A stretch of DNA of 64,000 nucleotides from Paenibacillus_AB hodogayensis (GCF_039536325.1 NZ_BAAAYO010000021.1:1-64000); one strand, 5' to 3'. Positions 18,049-27,309 are shown, counted from the stretch's first letter. Translations and numbers: made by a program. Notes: a model not told the origin generated them from the sequence alone.

Positions 18049-19059
18049 ATGACTTATGTTACGTTTCCGGATAACAAAGAGTTGGATTTTGTCGCGATCG
18101 GCAGGCTTTGCATCGATCTGAATGCCAATGAAATCAACCGGCCGATGGAGCAGACAATGACGTTTACGAAATATGTCGGCGGCTCTCCGGCGAATATTAC
18201 GATTGGGATGTCCCGATTCGGCCTGAAAACGGCGTTTATCGGTAAAATCGCCGACGATCAGATGGGACGATTTATTGCAGATTATTTGCAGCGCAACGGT
18301 ATCGACACGAACAACGTGGTTACGGACCGCACGGGTGCGGTGACGGGACTCGCTTTCACCGAAATCAAAAGCCCGACGGACTGCAGCATTCTCATGTATC
18401 GGGACAATGTCGCCGATCTGAAGCTGTCGCCCGGGGAAGTGAGCGAAGCGCTTATCGCCAAAACGAAGGTGCTGCTCATCTCCGGCACGGCGCTGGCGCA
18501 AAGCCCTTCCCGCGAAGCGGTATTCCAGGCGCTGGAATATGCCAAGAAGCACGGCGCGGTCATCGTATTCGATCTGGATTACCGGCCTTATACGTGGGCG
18601 ACGCCGGAAGAAGTCGCGGTCTATTACAACTTGGCCGCCGAAAAATGCGATATCATTCTCGGTACCCGCGAAGAGTTTGATATGATGGAACGTTTCGAAA
18701 CGAATCCGGAGCATAGCGATCAAGTGACCGCGGCGAAATGGTTCGATTATTCGGCCCAAATCGTCATTATCAAGCACGGCAAGGAAGGCTCCATCGCTTA
18801 TACGCGGGACGGAGCAAGCCATCGCGCCGACAGCTATCCCGCCAAAGTGGTCAAAACGTTCGGAGCCGGGGACTCGTATGCGGCCGGATTTTTGTACGGC
18901 GTTATGCAGGGCTGGACGCTCGAGCGTAGCATGGCGTTCGGCAGCGCCTCGGCCTGCATCGTCATCTCCAGCCATAGCTGCTCGGATGCGATGCCGACCT
19001 TCGAGCAGGTGAGCGACTATATCGAGCGCTGCGAACGCGGCGAGATCGTTCCGTCTTAA
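18049..19059 (+). CDS. iolC: 5-dehydro-2-deoxygluconokinase
   Basis: A 336-residue PfkB-family kinase that phosphorylates 5-dehydro-2-deoxy-gluconate. The N-terminal signature GGSPANITIGMSRFG (about residue 44) and the C-terminal KTFGAGDSYAAGF signature with the catalytic Asp (about residue 277) are intact. It lies 6 bases after iolE. A 105-base gap to iolA holds no clear terminator, so the transcript probably continues. Confidence 0.95.
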   Translation: MTYVTFPDNKELDFVAIGRLCIDLNANEINRPMEQTMTFTKYVGGSPANITIGMSRFGLKTAFIGKIADDQMGRFIADYLQRNGIDTNNVVTDRTGAVTGLAFTEIKSPTDCSILMYRDNVADLKLSPGEVSEALIAKTKVLLISGTALAQSPSREAVFQALEYAKKHGAVIVFDLDYRPYTWATPEEVAVYYNLAAEKCDIILGTREEFDMMERFETNPEHSDQVTAAKWFDYSAQIVIIKHGKEGSIAYTRDGASHRADSYPAKVVKTFGAGDSYAAGFLYGVMQGWTLERSMAFGSASACIVISSHSCSDAMPTFEQVSDYIERCERGEIVPS

Positions 19060-19164
19060 CGTTTACAACATGTCTGAGCAGCAAGGCAGTCCTTTTCGGA
19101 ATGAGACGGCTTCTCAAACATTCGTTCAACTAGAGACACCAACATTCGGGAGGAGAGAAACATC

Positions 19165-20610
19165 ATGACACAAGTGTTGAAAAATTGGATCGGCGGCGAG
19201 TGGGTCGATGCCGCATCTGCGCAAACGGAAGCCGTCGTGAATCCGGCGAACGGGGATATATTGGCTTACGTCCCCCTGTCAACGAAGGAAGATGTGGACC
19301 GTGCCGTTCGGACCGCCAGCGCGGCGTTTCAAACGTGGAGAACGACGCCGGTTCCTCGCCGGGCGCGAATTTTATTTAAATACCAGCAGCTGCTTGTCGA
19401 GCATTGGGAAGAGCTTGCCGCGATCATTACCGAGGAGAACGGCAAAACCTACAGCGATGCTTACGGCGAAGTACAGCGCGGCATCGAATGCGTCGAATTC
19501 GCCGCCGGCGCGCCTTCGTTGATGATGGGCCGGCAGCTTCCGGATATTGCGACGAACATCGAATCCGGCATGTACCGGTATCCGATCGGCGTAATAGGAG
19601 GCATTACCCCGTTCAATTTTCCGATGATGGTCCCCTGCTGGATGTTTCCTCTCGCGATCGCTTGCGGCAATACGTTCGTGCTGAAGCCGTCGGAGCGCAC
19701 TCCGCTGTTGGCCAACCGGCTGGCCGAGCTGTTCAAGCAAGCCGGATTGCCCGACGGCGTTCTGAATATCGTGCATGGCGCCCATGATGTCGTGAACGGC
19801 ATTCTGGAGCATAAAGATATTCGGGCGGTTTCGTTCGTCGGTTCCCAGCCCGTCGCGGAGTACGTGTACAAAACCGGCTCGGCGAACGGCAAGCGGGTAC
19901 AGGCGCTTGCAGGAGCGAAAAACCATTCGATCGTCATGCCCGACGCCAACCTGGACCTTGCCGTCAAGGAAATTATTAACGCGGCATTCGGTTCGGCAGG
20001 GGAGCGCTGCATGGCCTGCGCCGTCGTCGTGGCGGTAGGAAACGTGGCCGACGAGCTGGTAAGCCGGCTGACGGAAGCGGCCGACCGGATCGTGATCGGC
20101 AACGGTATGGAAGAAGGGGTGTTCCTCGGACCGGTTATCCGCGAGTCCCATAAAAAACGGACAATCCATTACATTGAAACCGGCGAAAAAGAAGGCGCGC
20201 TGCTCGTGCGTGACGGCCGCAAAGATTCCGCCTCCGAAGGCGCAGGCTATTTCGTCGGACCGACGATCTTCGACGGCGTCAAGGCCGGCATGACGATATG
20301 GAACGATGAAATTTTCGCGCCGGTATTGTCCATTGTGCGCGCGGAGACGCTGGAGGAGGCCATCTCGATCGCGAATCGTTCGGAGCTGGCAAACGGCGCC
20401 TGCTTGTTTACGACGAACGGCAGCTCCGTCCGGCAGTTCCGCGAAACGATCGACGCGGGGATGCTCGGCATTAATCTCGGCGTCCCGGCTCCGATGGCGT
20501 TCTTCCCGTTCTCGGGCTGGAAAAACTCGTTCTACGGCGATTTGCATGCAAACGGGACCGATGGCGTGGAGTTTTTCACCCGCAAGAAGATGGTTACCGC
20601 CCGCTGGTAA
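19165..20610 (+). CDS. iolA: methylmalonate-semialdehyde dehydrogenase (CoA-acylating)
   Basis: A 481-residue aldehyde dehydrogenase converting malonate semialdehyde to acetyl-CoA and CO2, the last step of inositol breakdown. The catalytic Cys is C282 in GSAGERCMA, preceded by the ITPFNFPMMVPCWMFP cofactor-binding segment characteristic of the MMSA subfamily. GGGAGGAG gives a good ribosome site. In Bacillus subtilis iolA leads the operon, while here it lies in the middle, between iolC and iolJ. Confidence 0.95.
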   Translation: MTQVLKNWIGGEWVDAASAQTEAVVNPANGDILAYVPLSTKEDVDRAVRTASAAFQTWRTTPVPRRARILFKYQQLLVEHWEELAAIITEENGKTYSDAYGEVQRGIECVEFAAGAPSLMMGRQLPDIATNIESGMYRYPIGVIGGITPFNFPMMVPCWMFPLAIACGNTFVLKPSERTPLLANRLAELFKQAGLPDGVLNIVHGAHDVVNGILEHKDIRAVSFVGSQPVAEYVYKTGSANGKRVQALAGAKNHSIVMPDANLDLAVKEIINAAFGSAGERCMACAVVVAVGNVADELVSRLTEAADRIVIGNGMEEGVFLGPVIRESHKKRTIHYIETGEKEGALLVRDGRKDSASEGAGYFVGPTIFDGVKAGMTIWNDEIFAPVLSIVRAETLEEAISIANRSELANGACLFTTNGSSVRQFRETIDAGMLGINLGVPAPMAFFPFSGWKNSFYGDLHANGTDGVEFFTRKKMVTARW

Positions 20611-20653
20611 GCGAAGGGTCGAACAAAGCGCAAAAGGAGTTGAACGTCGACGT

Positions 20654-21535
20654 ATGAAACTCGTTTCCATGAAGGACATGCTGCAGACAGCAGTGGACGG
20701 CCAATACGCCGTCGGCCAATTCAATCTCAATAACTTGGAATTTACGCAGGCCATTCTCCAGGCGGCGGAAGCAGAGCAGTCACCTGTCATTCTCGGCGTA
20801 AGCGAAGCCTATATCACTTATATGGGCGGGCTGCCGCTTATCGTCGGGATGGTGAAAGCCTTGATCGAGCACGACAACATTACGGTGCCGGTAGCTCTGC
20901 ATCTGGATCACGGCTCGACCTACGAGGTGTGCATCCAGGCTTTGCACGCGGGTTTTACATCGGTCATGATCGATGCGTCGCACCATTCGCTGGAATGCAA
21001 TATCGATCTTACCGGACGTGTCGCGCAGGCCGCCCATGCGCTGGGAGCCAGCGTCGAAGCGGAGCTTGGCCGCATAACCGGACGCGAGGACGATCTCGTG
21101 GTGGACGATGCCGAAGGCATGTATGCCGTAACGGAAGATTGCGTGAGGCTCGTCCGGGAGACGAACATCGATTGCTTGGCGCCGGCGCTCGGTTCCGTAC
21201 ATGGGCCGTACCGCGGCCAGCCGAAGCTCGGCTTCGAGCGAATGGGTGAAATTTCCCGGCTCACCGGATTGCCGCTCGTGCTCCATGGCGGAAGCGGTCT
21301 GCCCGACGAGGAAATCGTTCAGGCGATTGCGCAGGGTACGGGCAAAATCAACGTGAACACCGACAACCAGATGGCTTGCACGGCGGCTATCCGCCACTAT
21401 TTGAACGATCATCCCGACGCCTATGATCCGCGGCATTACTTGATCCCGGCACGCGAAGCGATCAAAGCTTCCGTCAGGGCCAAAATTCGTTTGTTCGGCA
21501 GCTCGGGCCATGCAGCAGGAGGGGAACGATCATGA
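20654..21535 (+). CDS. iolJ: 6-phospho-5-dehydro-2-deoxy-gluconate aldolase (class II)
   Basis: A 293-residue class II (zinc) aldolase of the fructose-bisphosphate aldolase family. It should split phospho-5-keto-2-deoxygluconate into malonate semialdehyde and dihydroxyacetone phosphate. Zinc ligands are visible in HLDHGSTYE and LHGGSGLPDEE. The ATG at 20654 begins the standard MKLVSMKDML N-terminus. It could act on fructose-bisphosphate, but the position between iolA and iolG favours IolJ. It overlaps iolG by 4 bases (ATGA). Confidence 0.9.
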   Translation: MKLVSMKDMLQTAVDGQYAVGQFNLNNLEFTQAILQAAEAEQSPVILGVSEAYITYMGGLPLIVGMVKALIEHDNITVPVALHLDHGSTYEVCIQALHAGFTSVMIDASHHSLECNIDLTGRVAQAAHALGASVEAELGRITGREDDLVVDDAEGMYAVTEDCVRLVRETNIDCLAPALGSVHGPYRGQPKLGFERMGEISRLTGLPLVLHGGSGLPDEEIVQAIAQGTGKINVNTDNQMACTAAIRHYLNDHPDAYDPRHYLIPAREAIKASVRAKIRLFGSSGHAAGGERS

Positions 21536-22575
21536 AAACCATAAGGATCGGGATTATAGGAGCCGGGCGAATCGGGAAAATTCATGCGGATAACTTGTTA
21601 AGATTGCCGCAAACCGAAATCGTCGCCATCAGCGATTTATTCGCGGGACCGGAGTTGGAAGCTTGGGCAGCGGCGCGAGGCATTCGCCATACGACTAAGC
21701 AAACGAACGAAATCATCGCCAATCCGGACATCGACGCCGTATTCATCTGCTCCTCGACGGATACGCATGTGCCGCTGATCATACAGGCCGCCCAGGCGGG
21801 CAAACATATTTTTTGCGAGAAGCCGGTCAGCATGGATATTGTCCAGACCGCAGAAGCGATCGAAGCGGTCCGGCAGGCGAGAGTCAAGCTGCAAATCGGC
21901 TTCAATCGCCGGTTCGACCATAATTTCAAACGGGTAAGGGAACTCGTGCAGAACGGGACGGTCGGCAGTCCGCATATCGTCAAAATTACGTCCAGGGACC
22001 CGAACCCGCCGCATCCCGATTACGTTAAGGTTTCCGGAGGTATCTTCATGGATATGATGATCCATGATTTCGATATGGCGCGTTTCGTGACGGGGAGCGA
22101 AGTGGAGGAAGTGTTCGCGCAGGGAGGCGTATTGATCGATCCCGTATTTGCCGACCATGGCGACGTAGACACGGCCATTGTGACGCTGCGGTTTAGCAAC
22201 GGGGCGCTGGGCGTTATCGACAACAGCCGTAAAGCCGTTTACGGCTACGATCAGCGTGTCGAGGTGTTCGGTTCGAAGGGAAGCGTGGCGATCCATAACG
22301 ATCACCCCAATACGGCCGAAATCAGCACGGCGGAAGGCATTATGCGCGACAAGCCGATGAACTTTTTTCTCGAGCGCTATAACGACGCTTATATCGAGGA
22401 AACGCAGCAGTTCATCGAATCCCTGCTCGAAGACAAGCCGCTGGCCGTCGAAGGGAACGACGGCTTGCAGGCGGAGAAAATCGCTCTGGCGGCAAAATTG
22501 TCAAGTCAACTGAACCGGCCGGTGAAGATCGGCGAAATTCCGGAACTGTATAATCAAACGTTGGAATTGGCATAG
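21532..22575 (+). CDS. iolG: myo-inositol 2-dehydrogenase
   Basis: A 347-residue Gfo/Idh/MocA NAD-dependent dehydrogenase that oxidises inositol to 2-keto-inositol. The Rossmann motif GAGRIGKIHA is at residue 10, the catalytic EKP at about 98, and a MIHDFDMARF His/Asp segment at about 180, as in IolG. Start is coupled to iolJ. It should catalyse the first step of the pathway, although it is encoded near the end of the operon. It might also accept scyllo- or chiro-inositol. Confidence 0.92.
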   Translation: MKTIRIGIIGAGRIGKIHADNLLRLPQTEIVAISDLFAGPELEAWAAARGIRHTTKQTNEIIANPDIDAVFICSSTDTHVPLIIQAAQAGKHIFCEKPVSMDIVQTAEAIEAVRQARVKLQIGFNRRFDHNFKRVRELVQNGTVGSPHIVKITSRDPNPPHPDYVKVSGGIFMDMMIHDFDMARFVTGSEVEEVFAQGGVLIDPVFADHGDVDTAIVTLRFSNGALGVIDNSRKAVYGYDQRVEVFGSKGSVAIHNDHPNTAEISTAEGIMRDKPMNFFLERYNDAYIEETQQFIESLLEDKPLAVEGNDGLQAEKIALAAKLSSQLNRPVKIGEIPELYNQTLELA

Positions 22576-22611
22576 ACACATTCCAGCTTGATCGGGAGGG
22601 AACGAACAACG

Positions 22612-23421
22612 ATGTCTAATCTGATCGTAAAACCAACGGCTAGTCCGGACGGCACCGTCCTGACGATTACGCCGCAATCCGCAGGGTGGAGCTACGTGGG
22701 ATTCCAAGTCATTCGGCTGTCCGAGGGCGACGTCTTCCGGCAGGCCACGGAAACGAATGAAGTGTGCCTGGTGCTGCTTAGCGGCGTTGCCGACATCGCT
22801 ACCAAGCGGGAAACGTGGACCGGGATCGGCCAAAGAATGAGCGTGTTCGAGAAAATACCGCCGTATTCGGTCTACGTTCCCCATGACGATGAGTACGAGG
22901 TGCGCGCCAAGACGGCGCTCGAGCTGGCCGTGTGCAAAGCACCGGGCACAAGCGGCCGCTCGGCGCGCTTGATTGCTCCGGAGCAGGTTGGCGTCGAAAT
23001 CCGCGGACAAGGTTCTACCGAACGTCAGATCCACAATATATTGCCGGAGCAGGAATCGGCGGACAGCTTGCTGGTCGTGGAAGTGTTTACGCCGGGCGGT
23101 CATTGGTCGAGCTACCCGCCGCACAAGCATGACCGCGATGCCCTGCCGGAAGAATCGCTGCTCGAAGAAACGTATTATTACCGCGTCCAGCCCGAGCAAG
23201 GCTATGCCATTCAGCGGGTGTATACGGATGACCGTTCGCTCGACGAAATGCTGGTCGTCAAAGATGGGGAAGCCGTTATGGTTCCAAAAGGCTATCATCC
23301 CGTTTCCGCTCCACCGGGGTACGAGGTGTATTATTTGAACGTGATGGCCGGTCCGGTCCGCACGTGGAAGTTTCATAACGATCCGGAACATGCGTGGATA
23401 TTGTCCAAACCGGTCGTCTAA
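22612..23421 (+). CDS. iolB: 5-deoxy-glucuronate isomerase
   Basis: A 269-residue double-cupin isomerase that converts 5-deoxy-glucuronate to 5-dehydro-2-deoxygluconate, between IolD and IolC. The metal-binding motif SSYPPHKHD with following Glu residues (SLLEETYYYR) and a later GYHPVSAPPGY His are visible. The ATG at 22612 follows GGGAGGGAACG; the in-frame TTG at 22588 lies before that site and is unlikely. It is the last structural gene before the regulator. Confidence 0.95.
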   Translation: MSNLIVKPTASPDGTVLTITPQSAGWSYVGFQVIRLSEGDVFRQATETNEVCLVLLSGVADIATKRETWTGIGQRMSVFEKIPPYSVYVPHDDEYEVRAKTALELAVCKAPGTSGRSARLIAPEQVGVEIRGQGSTERQIHNILPEQESADSLLVVEVFTPGGHWSSYPPHKHDRDALPEESLLEETYYYRVQPEQGYAIQRVYTDDRSLDEMLVVKDGEAVMVPKGYHPVSAPPGYEVYYLNVMAGPVRTWKFHNDPEHAWILSKPVV

Positions 23422-23432
23422 TCATGGATGTC

Positions 23433-23461
23433 TTGCATCCTTCACCGTATCGCTTCATAAT
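23433..23461 (+). promoter_or_regulatory. possible promoter of the LacI-type gene
   Basis: TTGCAT and CATAAT are separated by 17 bp, about 50 bases before the start. It would let the regulator be made independently of the iol transcript. Confidence 0.4.
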
Positions 23462-23513
23462 GGAAAGTATAAACCAGACCTGATTGATGCGGGAACAGTA
23501 AGCGAGGATTATG

Positions 23514-24527
23514 ATGAAAACGACGATCTATGACGTGGCGAGGGAAGCGGGAGTCTCCATCGCTACCGTTTCGCAAGTCATTAATGGAAAAGGGAAAATC
23601 AGCGAAGAACGGCGTCAGGAAATCATGCAGATCATGGAACGGCTCAGCTACCAGCCCAGCGTGATCGCCTCCGCATTGACGGGGAAGAAAACGTACACGT
23701 TAGGATTGCTCATTCCCGACATCTCCAACCCTTTTTTTGCCGAGGTTGCCCGTTCGGTGGAAGATCAAGGCAATCAACACGGCTACAGCTTGATTATTTG
23801 CAGCACCGATAATAAAGACGAACGAGTCGAACGGTATTTGTCCCTGCTTCAGCAAAAAAGCGTCGACGGCATCATTATCGGGACAGGCGTCGAAAATAAG
23901 GAAATTTTAAATCCGCTCATGGAATCTTCCATTCCTACCATTCTGATCGCGCGGGATATGGCCGGCCTCGATCTGCAAACCGTACTCGTGGACGACTTTG
24001 CCGGAGGCACGATGGCGGCGCAGCATCTACTGGAGCTTGGTCATCAGGCATTGGCGGTTCTTGCGGAGGATCCGAAAGTGAGCAGCAGCCGCGAACGGAT
24101 TCGCGGGTTTAAGGAGACGCTTGTCGGCAGCGGCATCGATCTGCCGGGACACTGGGTTCAAACCTGCAAAGATGACCTGGTTAAAGAAGGGAAGCTTAAA
24201 GCGAAGGCGCTGCTCCAACAGACGCAAAGGCCGACGGCCCTTTTCTGCTGCAACGATCTGCTTGCCATCGGCGCCCTGCAGGCGGCCAAAGAGCTTGGCG
24301 TGAAAGTGCCCAGAGACCTGTCCATCGTTGGCTTTGACAATACCATTCTGGCTACGGTGACGGACCCGCCGCTAACGTCCGTGTCACAGCCGACGGAGTC
24401 GATGGGGAAACTGGCGGTGGACCTGATCATCGAACAGTTGAAAACCAAAGTCGGCTCTACGCCCAGAAGGGTGCTATCTCCGGAACTTTGCATCAGAGGT
24501 TCATCCGCCAAGCCGCAGCAAGGATGA
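23514..24527 (+). CDS. LacI-family transcriptional regulator of the iol cluster
   Basis: A 337-residue regulator. The N-terminal helix-turn-helix (TIYDVAREAGVSIATVSQVI) is followed by a hinge with the KISEERRQ segment and a periplasmic-binding-protein-like effector domain (LGLLIPDISNPFFAEVARSVE; GFDNTILATVTDPPLTSVSQP). The second of two tandem ATGs is used because GAGG at 23504 spaces better. It probably binds the AAGCGCTT-type palindromes before the importer and iolD and is released by inositol or a derivative. Bacillus subtilis uses a DeoR-type IolR instead, so this is a replacement of regulator class. Confidence 0.9.
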   Translation: MKTTIYDVAREAGVSIATVSQVINGKGKISEERRQEIMQIMERLSYQPSVIASALTGKKTYTLGLLIPDISNPFFAEVARSVEDQGNQHGYSLIICSTDNKDERVERYLSLLQQKSVDGIIIGTGVENKEILNPLMESSIPTILIARDMAGLDLQTVLVDDFAGGTMAAQHLLELGHQALAVLAEDPKVSSSRERIRGFKETLVGSGIDLPGHWVQTCKDDLVKEGKLKAKALLQQTQRPTALFCCNDLLAIGALQAAKELGVKVPRDLSIVGFDNTILATVTDPPLTSVSQPTESMGKLAVDLIIEQLKTKVGSTPRRVLSPELCIRGSSAKPQQG

Positions 24528-24591
24528 ATTTTAGGCGGCATGCTGATTTTGGCGCCCGCTTGAGGAAACATGCCGGACATTAGCAGGCAAG

Positions 24592-24647
24592 AGACGTGCA
24601 CTGGATTTCACGGTCGCTGCAAACGACCGGTCCAGTCACGTCTTTAT
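24592..24647 (+). terminator. long interrupted hairpin terminator
   Basis: Nested pairs AGACGT/ACGTCT, ACTGGA/TCCAGT and CGGTCG/CGACCG (24592-24643) are followed by TTTAT. It closes the iol-lacI unit. Confidence 0.65.
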
Positions 24648-24692
24648 GCATTTTTCGACGGTTTAAAACGAAACAGTTGGGAGAATAAGAGA

Positions 24693-25451
24693 ATGAAGCT
24701 GGTATCATGGAACGTCAACGGGCTACGAGCCTGTGTGAACAAAGGATTTATGGACTATTTCAAGACGGTCGACGCGGATCTGTTCTGTATTCAGGAGACC
24801 AAGCTGCAGGAAGGCCAGATCGACCTTGAGCAATTTGACGGATATACGGCATATTGGAATTATGCGGAGAAGAAAGGCTACTCCGGGACGGCGGTGTTTT
24901 CCAAGCATCAGCCGCTTTCCGTCCGATACGGTCTGGAAGAGGACCGTGAACCGGAAGGCCGGGTCATCACGATGGAATTCGAAGGATTTTATCTCGTCAA
25001 TGTATATACGCCGAATGCGAGACGCGATCTGTCCAGGCTCGACTACAGGCTGGAATGGGAGGACCGCTTCAAGAGCTACCTGCAAAATCTGGACGCCGTG
25101 AAGCCCGTCATCGTCTGCGGCGATTTGAACGTGGCCCACGAGGAAATCGACCTGAAAAATGCGAAGTCCAACCGCAATAATTCGGGCTTTACCCCGGAAG
25201 AACGGGGCAAGATGACGGAGCTGCTGGAGAGCGGATTCATCGACAGCTTCCGCCGCTTGTATCCGGAGAAGACCGACGCCTATACGTGGTGGTCGTTCAT
25301 GCCCAAGGTGCGGGAGCGGAATATCGGATGGCGGATCGACTACTTCCTGATTTCTTCCCGACTGTCTGCCTCGCTGGTAGATTCGGAGATTGCGTGCGAG
25401 GTGACGGGCAGCGATCATTGCCCGGTCGTTCTCCGCATGAAAGAGCTGTAA
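24693..25451 (+). CDS. exoA: exodeoxyribonuclease III / AP endonuclease
   Basis: A 252-residue Mg-dependent DNA repair enzyme that cuts at abasic sites and degrades 3' ends. All family motifs are present: SWNVNGLRA at the N-terminus, IQETKLQ with the metal Glu, GDLNVAHEEIDLKN, GWRIDYFLIS and the catalytic GSDHCPV at the C-terminus. The ATG at 24693 gives the standard start; an in-frame ATG at 24570 lies inside the upstream hairpin region. Length equals that of Bacillus ExoA. Confidence 0.95.
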   Translation: MKLVSWNVNGLRACVNKGFMDYFKTVDADLFCIQETKLQEGQIDLEQFDGYTAYWNYAEKKGYSGTAVFSKHQPLSVRYGLEEDREPEGRVITMEFEGFYLVNVYTPNARRDLSRLDYRLEWEDRFKSYLQNLDAVKPVIVCGDLNVAHEEIDLKNAKSNRNNSGFTPEERGKMTELLESGFIDSFRRLYPEKTDAYTWWSFMPKVRERNIGWRIDYFLISSRLSASLVDSEIACEVTGSDHCPVVLRMKEL

Positions 25452-25459
25452 GCCGCTGT

Positions 25460-25488
25460 TGAAATTCAAAATGAGATATGATAAAATA
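25460..25488 (+). promoter_or_regulatory. sigma-A promoter of the ABC-F leader
   Basis: TTGAAA at 25460-25465 and TAAAAT at 25483-25488 are 17 bp apart. Transcription would start near 25495 and give a leader of about 250 bases before the ABC-F start. Confidence 0.75.
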
Positions 25489-25524
25489 CGCGTAATTGAA
25501 TCGATTGGGGTGGAAAAGAATAAT

Positions 25525-25554
25525 GTGATTTTTCTTGCTTATATAAAACAATAA
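25525..25554 (+). CDS. leader peptide of the ABC-F attenuator (9 codons)
   Basis: GTG at 25525 opens a 9-codon frame, MIFLAYIKQ, ending TAA at 25554. A GGGGTGG ribosome site (25507-25513) lies 11 bases upstream. It sits between the promoter and the attenuator hairpins, as do leader peptides of known drug-inducible ABC-F and methylase genes, where a stalled ribosome controls RNA folding. An in-frame GTG at 25510 would lengthen it to 14 codons but lacks a ribosome site. Confidence 0.5.
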   Translation: MIFLAYIKQ

Positions 25555-25599
25555 AACAAAAATTGCGATTTGCTTTCGCATGTTTTATTTTTTATGGGC

Positions 25600-25724
25600 A
25601 AGAAAGTTACTTTATCTTTTTCACTCAAACCATATCCCCTCATCTGACTCCATTTCATGGGGTTAGGTTTGCCGTATGTATTTGAGCTACAAGAAAAGTA
25701 ACTTTCTTGTAGCTTTTATATTTT
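25600..25724 (+). promoter_or_regulatory. transcription attenuator with competing hairpins
   Basis: The terminator is AGCTACAAGAAA (25685-25696), a 6-base loop, TTTCTTGTAGCT (25703-25714), then TTTATATTTTT: a perfect 12-bp stem with a T tract. An upstream segment AAGAAAGTTACTTT (25600-25613) is perfectly complementary over 14 bases to 25695-25708, so pairing there would break the terminator. Between them AAACC-CCCC pairs with GGGG-GGTTT (about 25627-25670). This is the expected layout of antibiotic-induced read-through. Confidence 0.8.
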
Positions 25725-25744
25725 TCCGGCAGGAGGGTAATTTA

Positions 25745-27223
25745 ATGTCATTAATTAATGTAACAAACCTAACGTTTGCTTATGATGGAAGTTACGATAA
25801 CATATTCGAGAATGCAAGCTTTCAAATCGATACCGATTGGAAATTGGGATTTACGGGAAGAAACGGCAGAGGCAAGACCACGTTCCTCAACTTGCTGCTC
25901 GGCAAATACGAGTACGCCGGGCATATTTCGGCGAATGTCGGTTTCGATTATTTCCCTTATCCTGTCCAAAACAAACAAAACCTTACCCTTGATGTGATCG
26001 AGGACATTTTTCCGGACTATCAGCATTGGCAATTGATGCGCGAGCTTTCCTTGCTGAAGGTTTCGGAGGACGTGTTGTACCGGCCTTTCGACTCCTTGTC
26101 CAACGGAGAGCAGACCAAAGTGCTGCTGGCCGCCTTGTTTCTGAAGGAGAACCGCTTTCTGCTGATCGACGAGCCGACCAATCACCTGGACATGCATGCC
26201 CGCAAGCTGGTGAGCGATTATCTCAAGACCAAAAAAGGATTCATTCTCGTGTCGCACGACAGAGCGTTTCTGGATAACTGCGTTGACCATATCCTGTCGA
26301 TCAATAAAACCGGCCTCGAGATTCAAAAAGGCAATTTTTCCGATTGGTGGGAAAATAAACAGAGACAAGACAACTTCGAGCTGGCCGAGAACGATAAGCT
26401 TAAAAAAGACATTAAGCGCTTGTCGGAGGCTTCCAAACGAACCGGCAACTGGTCGCACGAGGTGGAAAAAACAAAAAACGGAACGAGAAATTCCGGCTCC
26501 AAGGTGGATAAAGGGTATATCGGCCACAAAGCGGCTAAAATGATGAAGCGCTCGAAATCGATGGAGCACAGGCAGCAGTCCGCTATGGAAGAAAAGTCGA
26601 AGCTGCTGAACAATATCGAAAGTTCCGAGAGTTTGAAAATTTCGCAGCTTGCTTTTCATAAAAGCCAGCTTGTCGAGTTGGATCATGTATCCATTTCTTA
26701 CGGGGATAAGATGGTTTGCGGCGATATCAGCTTTACGATCGAGCAAGGGGATCGGATTGCGCTCTCTGGCAAAAACGGCTCCGGCAAATCCAGCATCATC
26801 AAGCTGATTTGCGGCGAAGATCTGAACTATACCGGTACGTTCCGCAAAGGGAGCCAGCTGAAAATATCCTACGTCTCGCAGGACACCTCCAGGCTTCAAG
26901 GCAATTTGTCCGACTATGCGGCCGATAACGGGATCGAAGAAAGCCTCTTTAAATCGATTCTTAGAAAGCTCGATTTCTCCAGAGTGCAATTTGAGAAGGA
27001 TATATCCGCTTACAGCGGCGGCCAGAAAAAGAAGGTGCTGATTGCCAAAAGCCTGTGCGAAAAAGTGCATTTGCATATATGGGATGAACCGCTTAATTTT
27101 ATCGACGTCATTTCCCGCATGCAGATCGAGGAGCTGCTGCTCGAATATTCGCCGACCATTCTTTTTGTGGAACACGACAGCGAGTTTTGCAACCAGATCG
27201 CTACGAAGATCGTGGAGCTGTAA
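25745..27223 (+). CDS. ABC-F ribosomal protection ATPase (Lsa/Vga type)
   Basis: A 492-residue cytosolic protein with two ATPase domains and no membrane segments. Walker A motifs are GRNGRGKT (38-45) and GKNGSGKS; signature motifs are SNGEQTK and YSGGQKKK; a charged inter-domain linker spans about residues 200-300. The N-terminus is of the Lsa type, whose members displace lincosamides, streptogramin A and pleuromutilins from the ribosome. The ATG at 25745 follows GGCAGGAGGG; an in-frame ATG at 25676 lies upstream of the terminator hairpin and is not used. Expression is likely induced by drug through the attenuator at 25600-25724. The exact drug spectrum cannot be read. Confidence 0.88.
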   Translation: MSLINVTNLTFAYDGSYDNIFENASFQIDTDWKLGFTGRNGRGKTTFLNLLLGKYEYAGHISANVGFDYFPYPVQNKQNLTLDVIEDIFPDYQHWQLMRELSLLKVSEDVLYRPFDSLSNGEQTKVLLAALFLKENRFLLIDEPTNHLDMHARKLVSDYLKTKKGFILVSHDRAFLDNCVDHILSINKTGLEIQKGNFSDWWENKQRQDNFELAENDKLKKDIKRLSEASKRTGNWSHEVEKTKNGTRNSGSKVDKGYIGHKAAKMMKRSKSMEHRQQSAMEEKSKLLNNIESSESLKISQLAFHKSQLVELDHVSISYGDKMVCGDISFTIEQGDRIALSGKNGSGKSSIIKLICGEDLNYTGTFRKGSQLKISYVSQDTSRLQGNLSDYAADNGIEESLFKSILRKLDFSRVQFEKDISAYSGGQKKKVLIAKSLCEKVHLHIWDEPLNFIDVISRMQIEELLLEYSPTILFVEHDSEFCNQIATKIVEL

Positions 27224-27276
27224 CAGGCTCTAGAGGAGACGGTAACTTGTAACCACTCCTGCGTTAAATACACGAA

Positions 27277-27309
27277 AAAGGCAGCCGGCCAGATCGATCG
27301 GCTGCCTTT
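27277..27309. terminator. bidirectional terminator
   Basis: AAAGGCAGCCG (27277-27287) pairs with CGGCTGCCTTT (27299-27309), with A-rich and T-rich flanks. It serves both the ABC-F gene and the convergent HxlR gene. Confidence 0.8.

Noticed and set aside
17080..18975. Open frame of 631 codons on the minus strand opposite iolE and iolC
   Set aside because: It is a reverse-frame shadow of two clear iol genes, with no start signal or known motif.
26409..26420. An ATTAAGCGCTTG match to the LacI-type operator inside the ABC-F gene
   Set aside because: It lies deep in a coding region, far from any promoter; one chance match of this length is expected.
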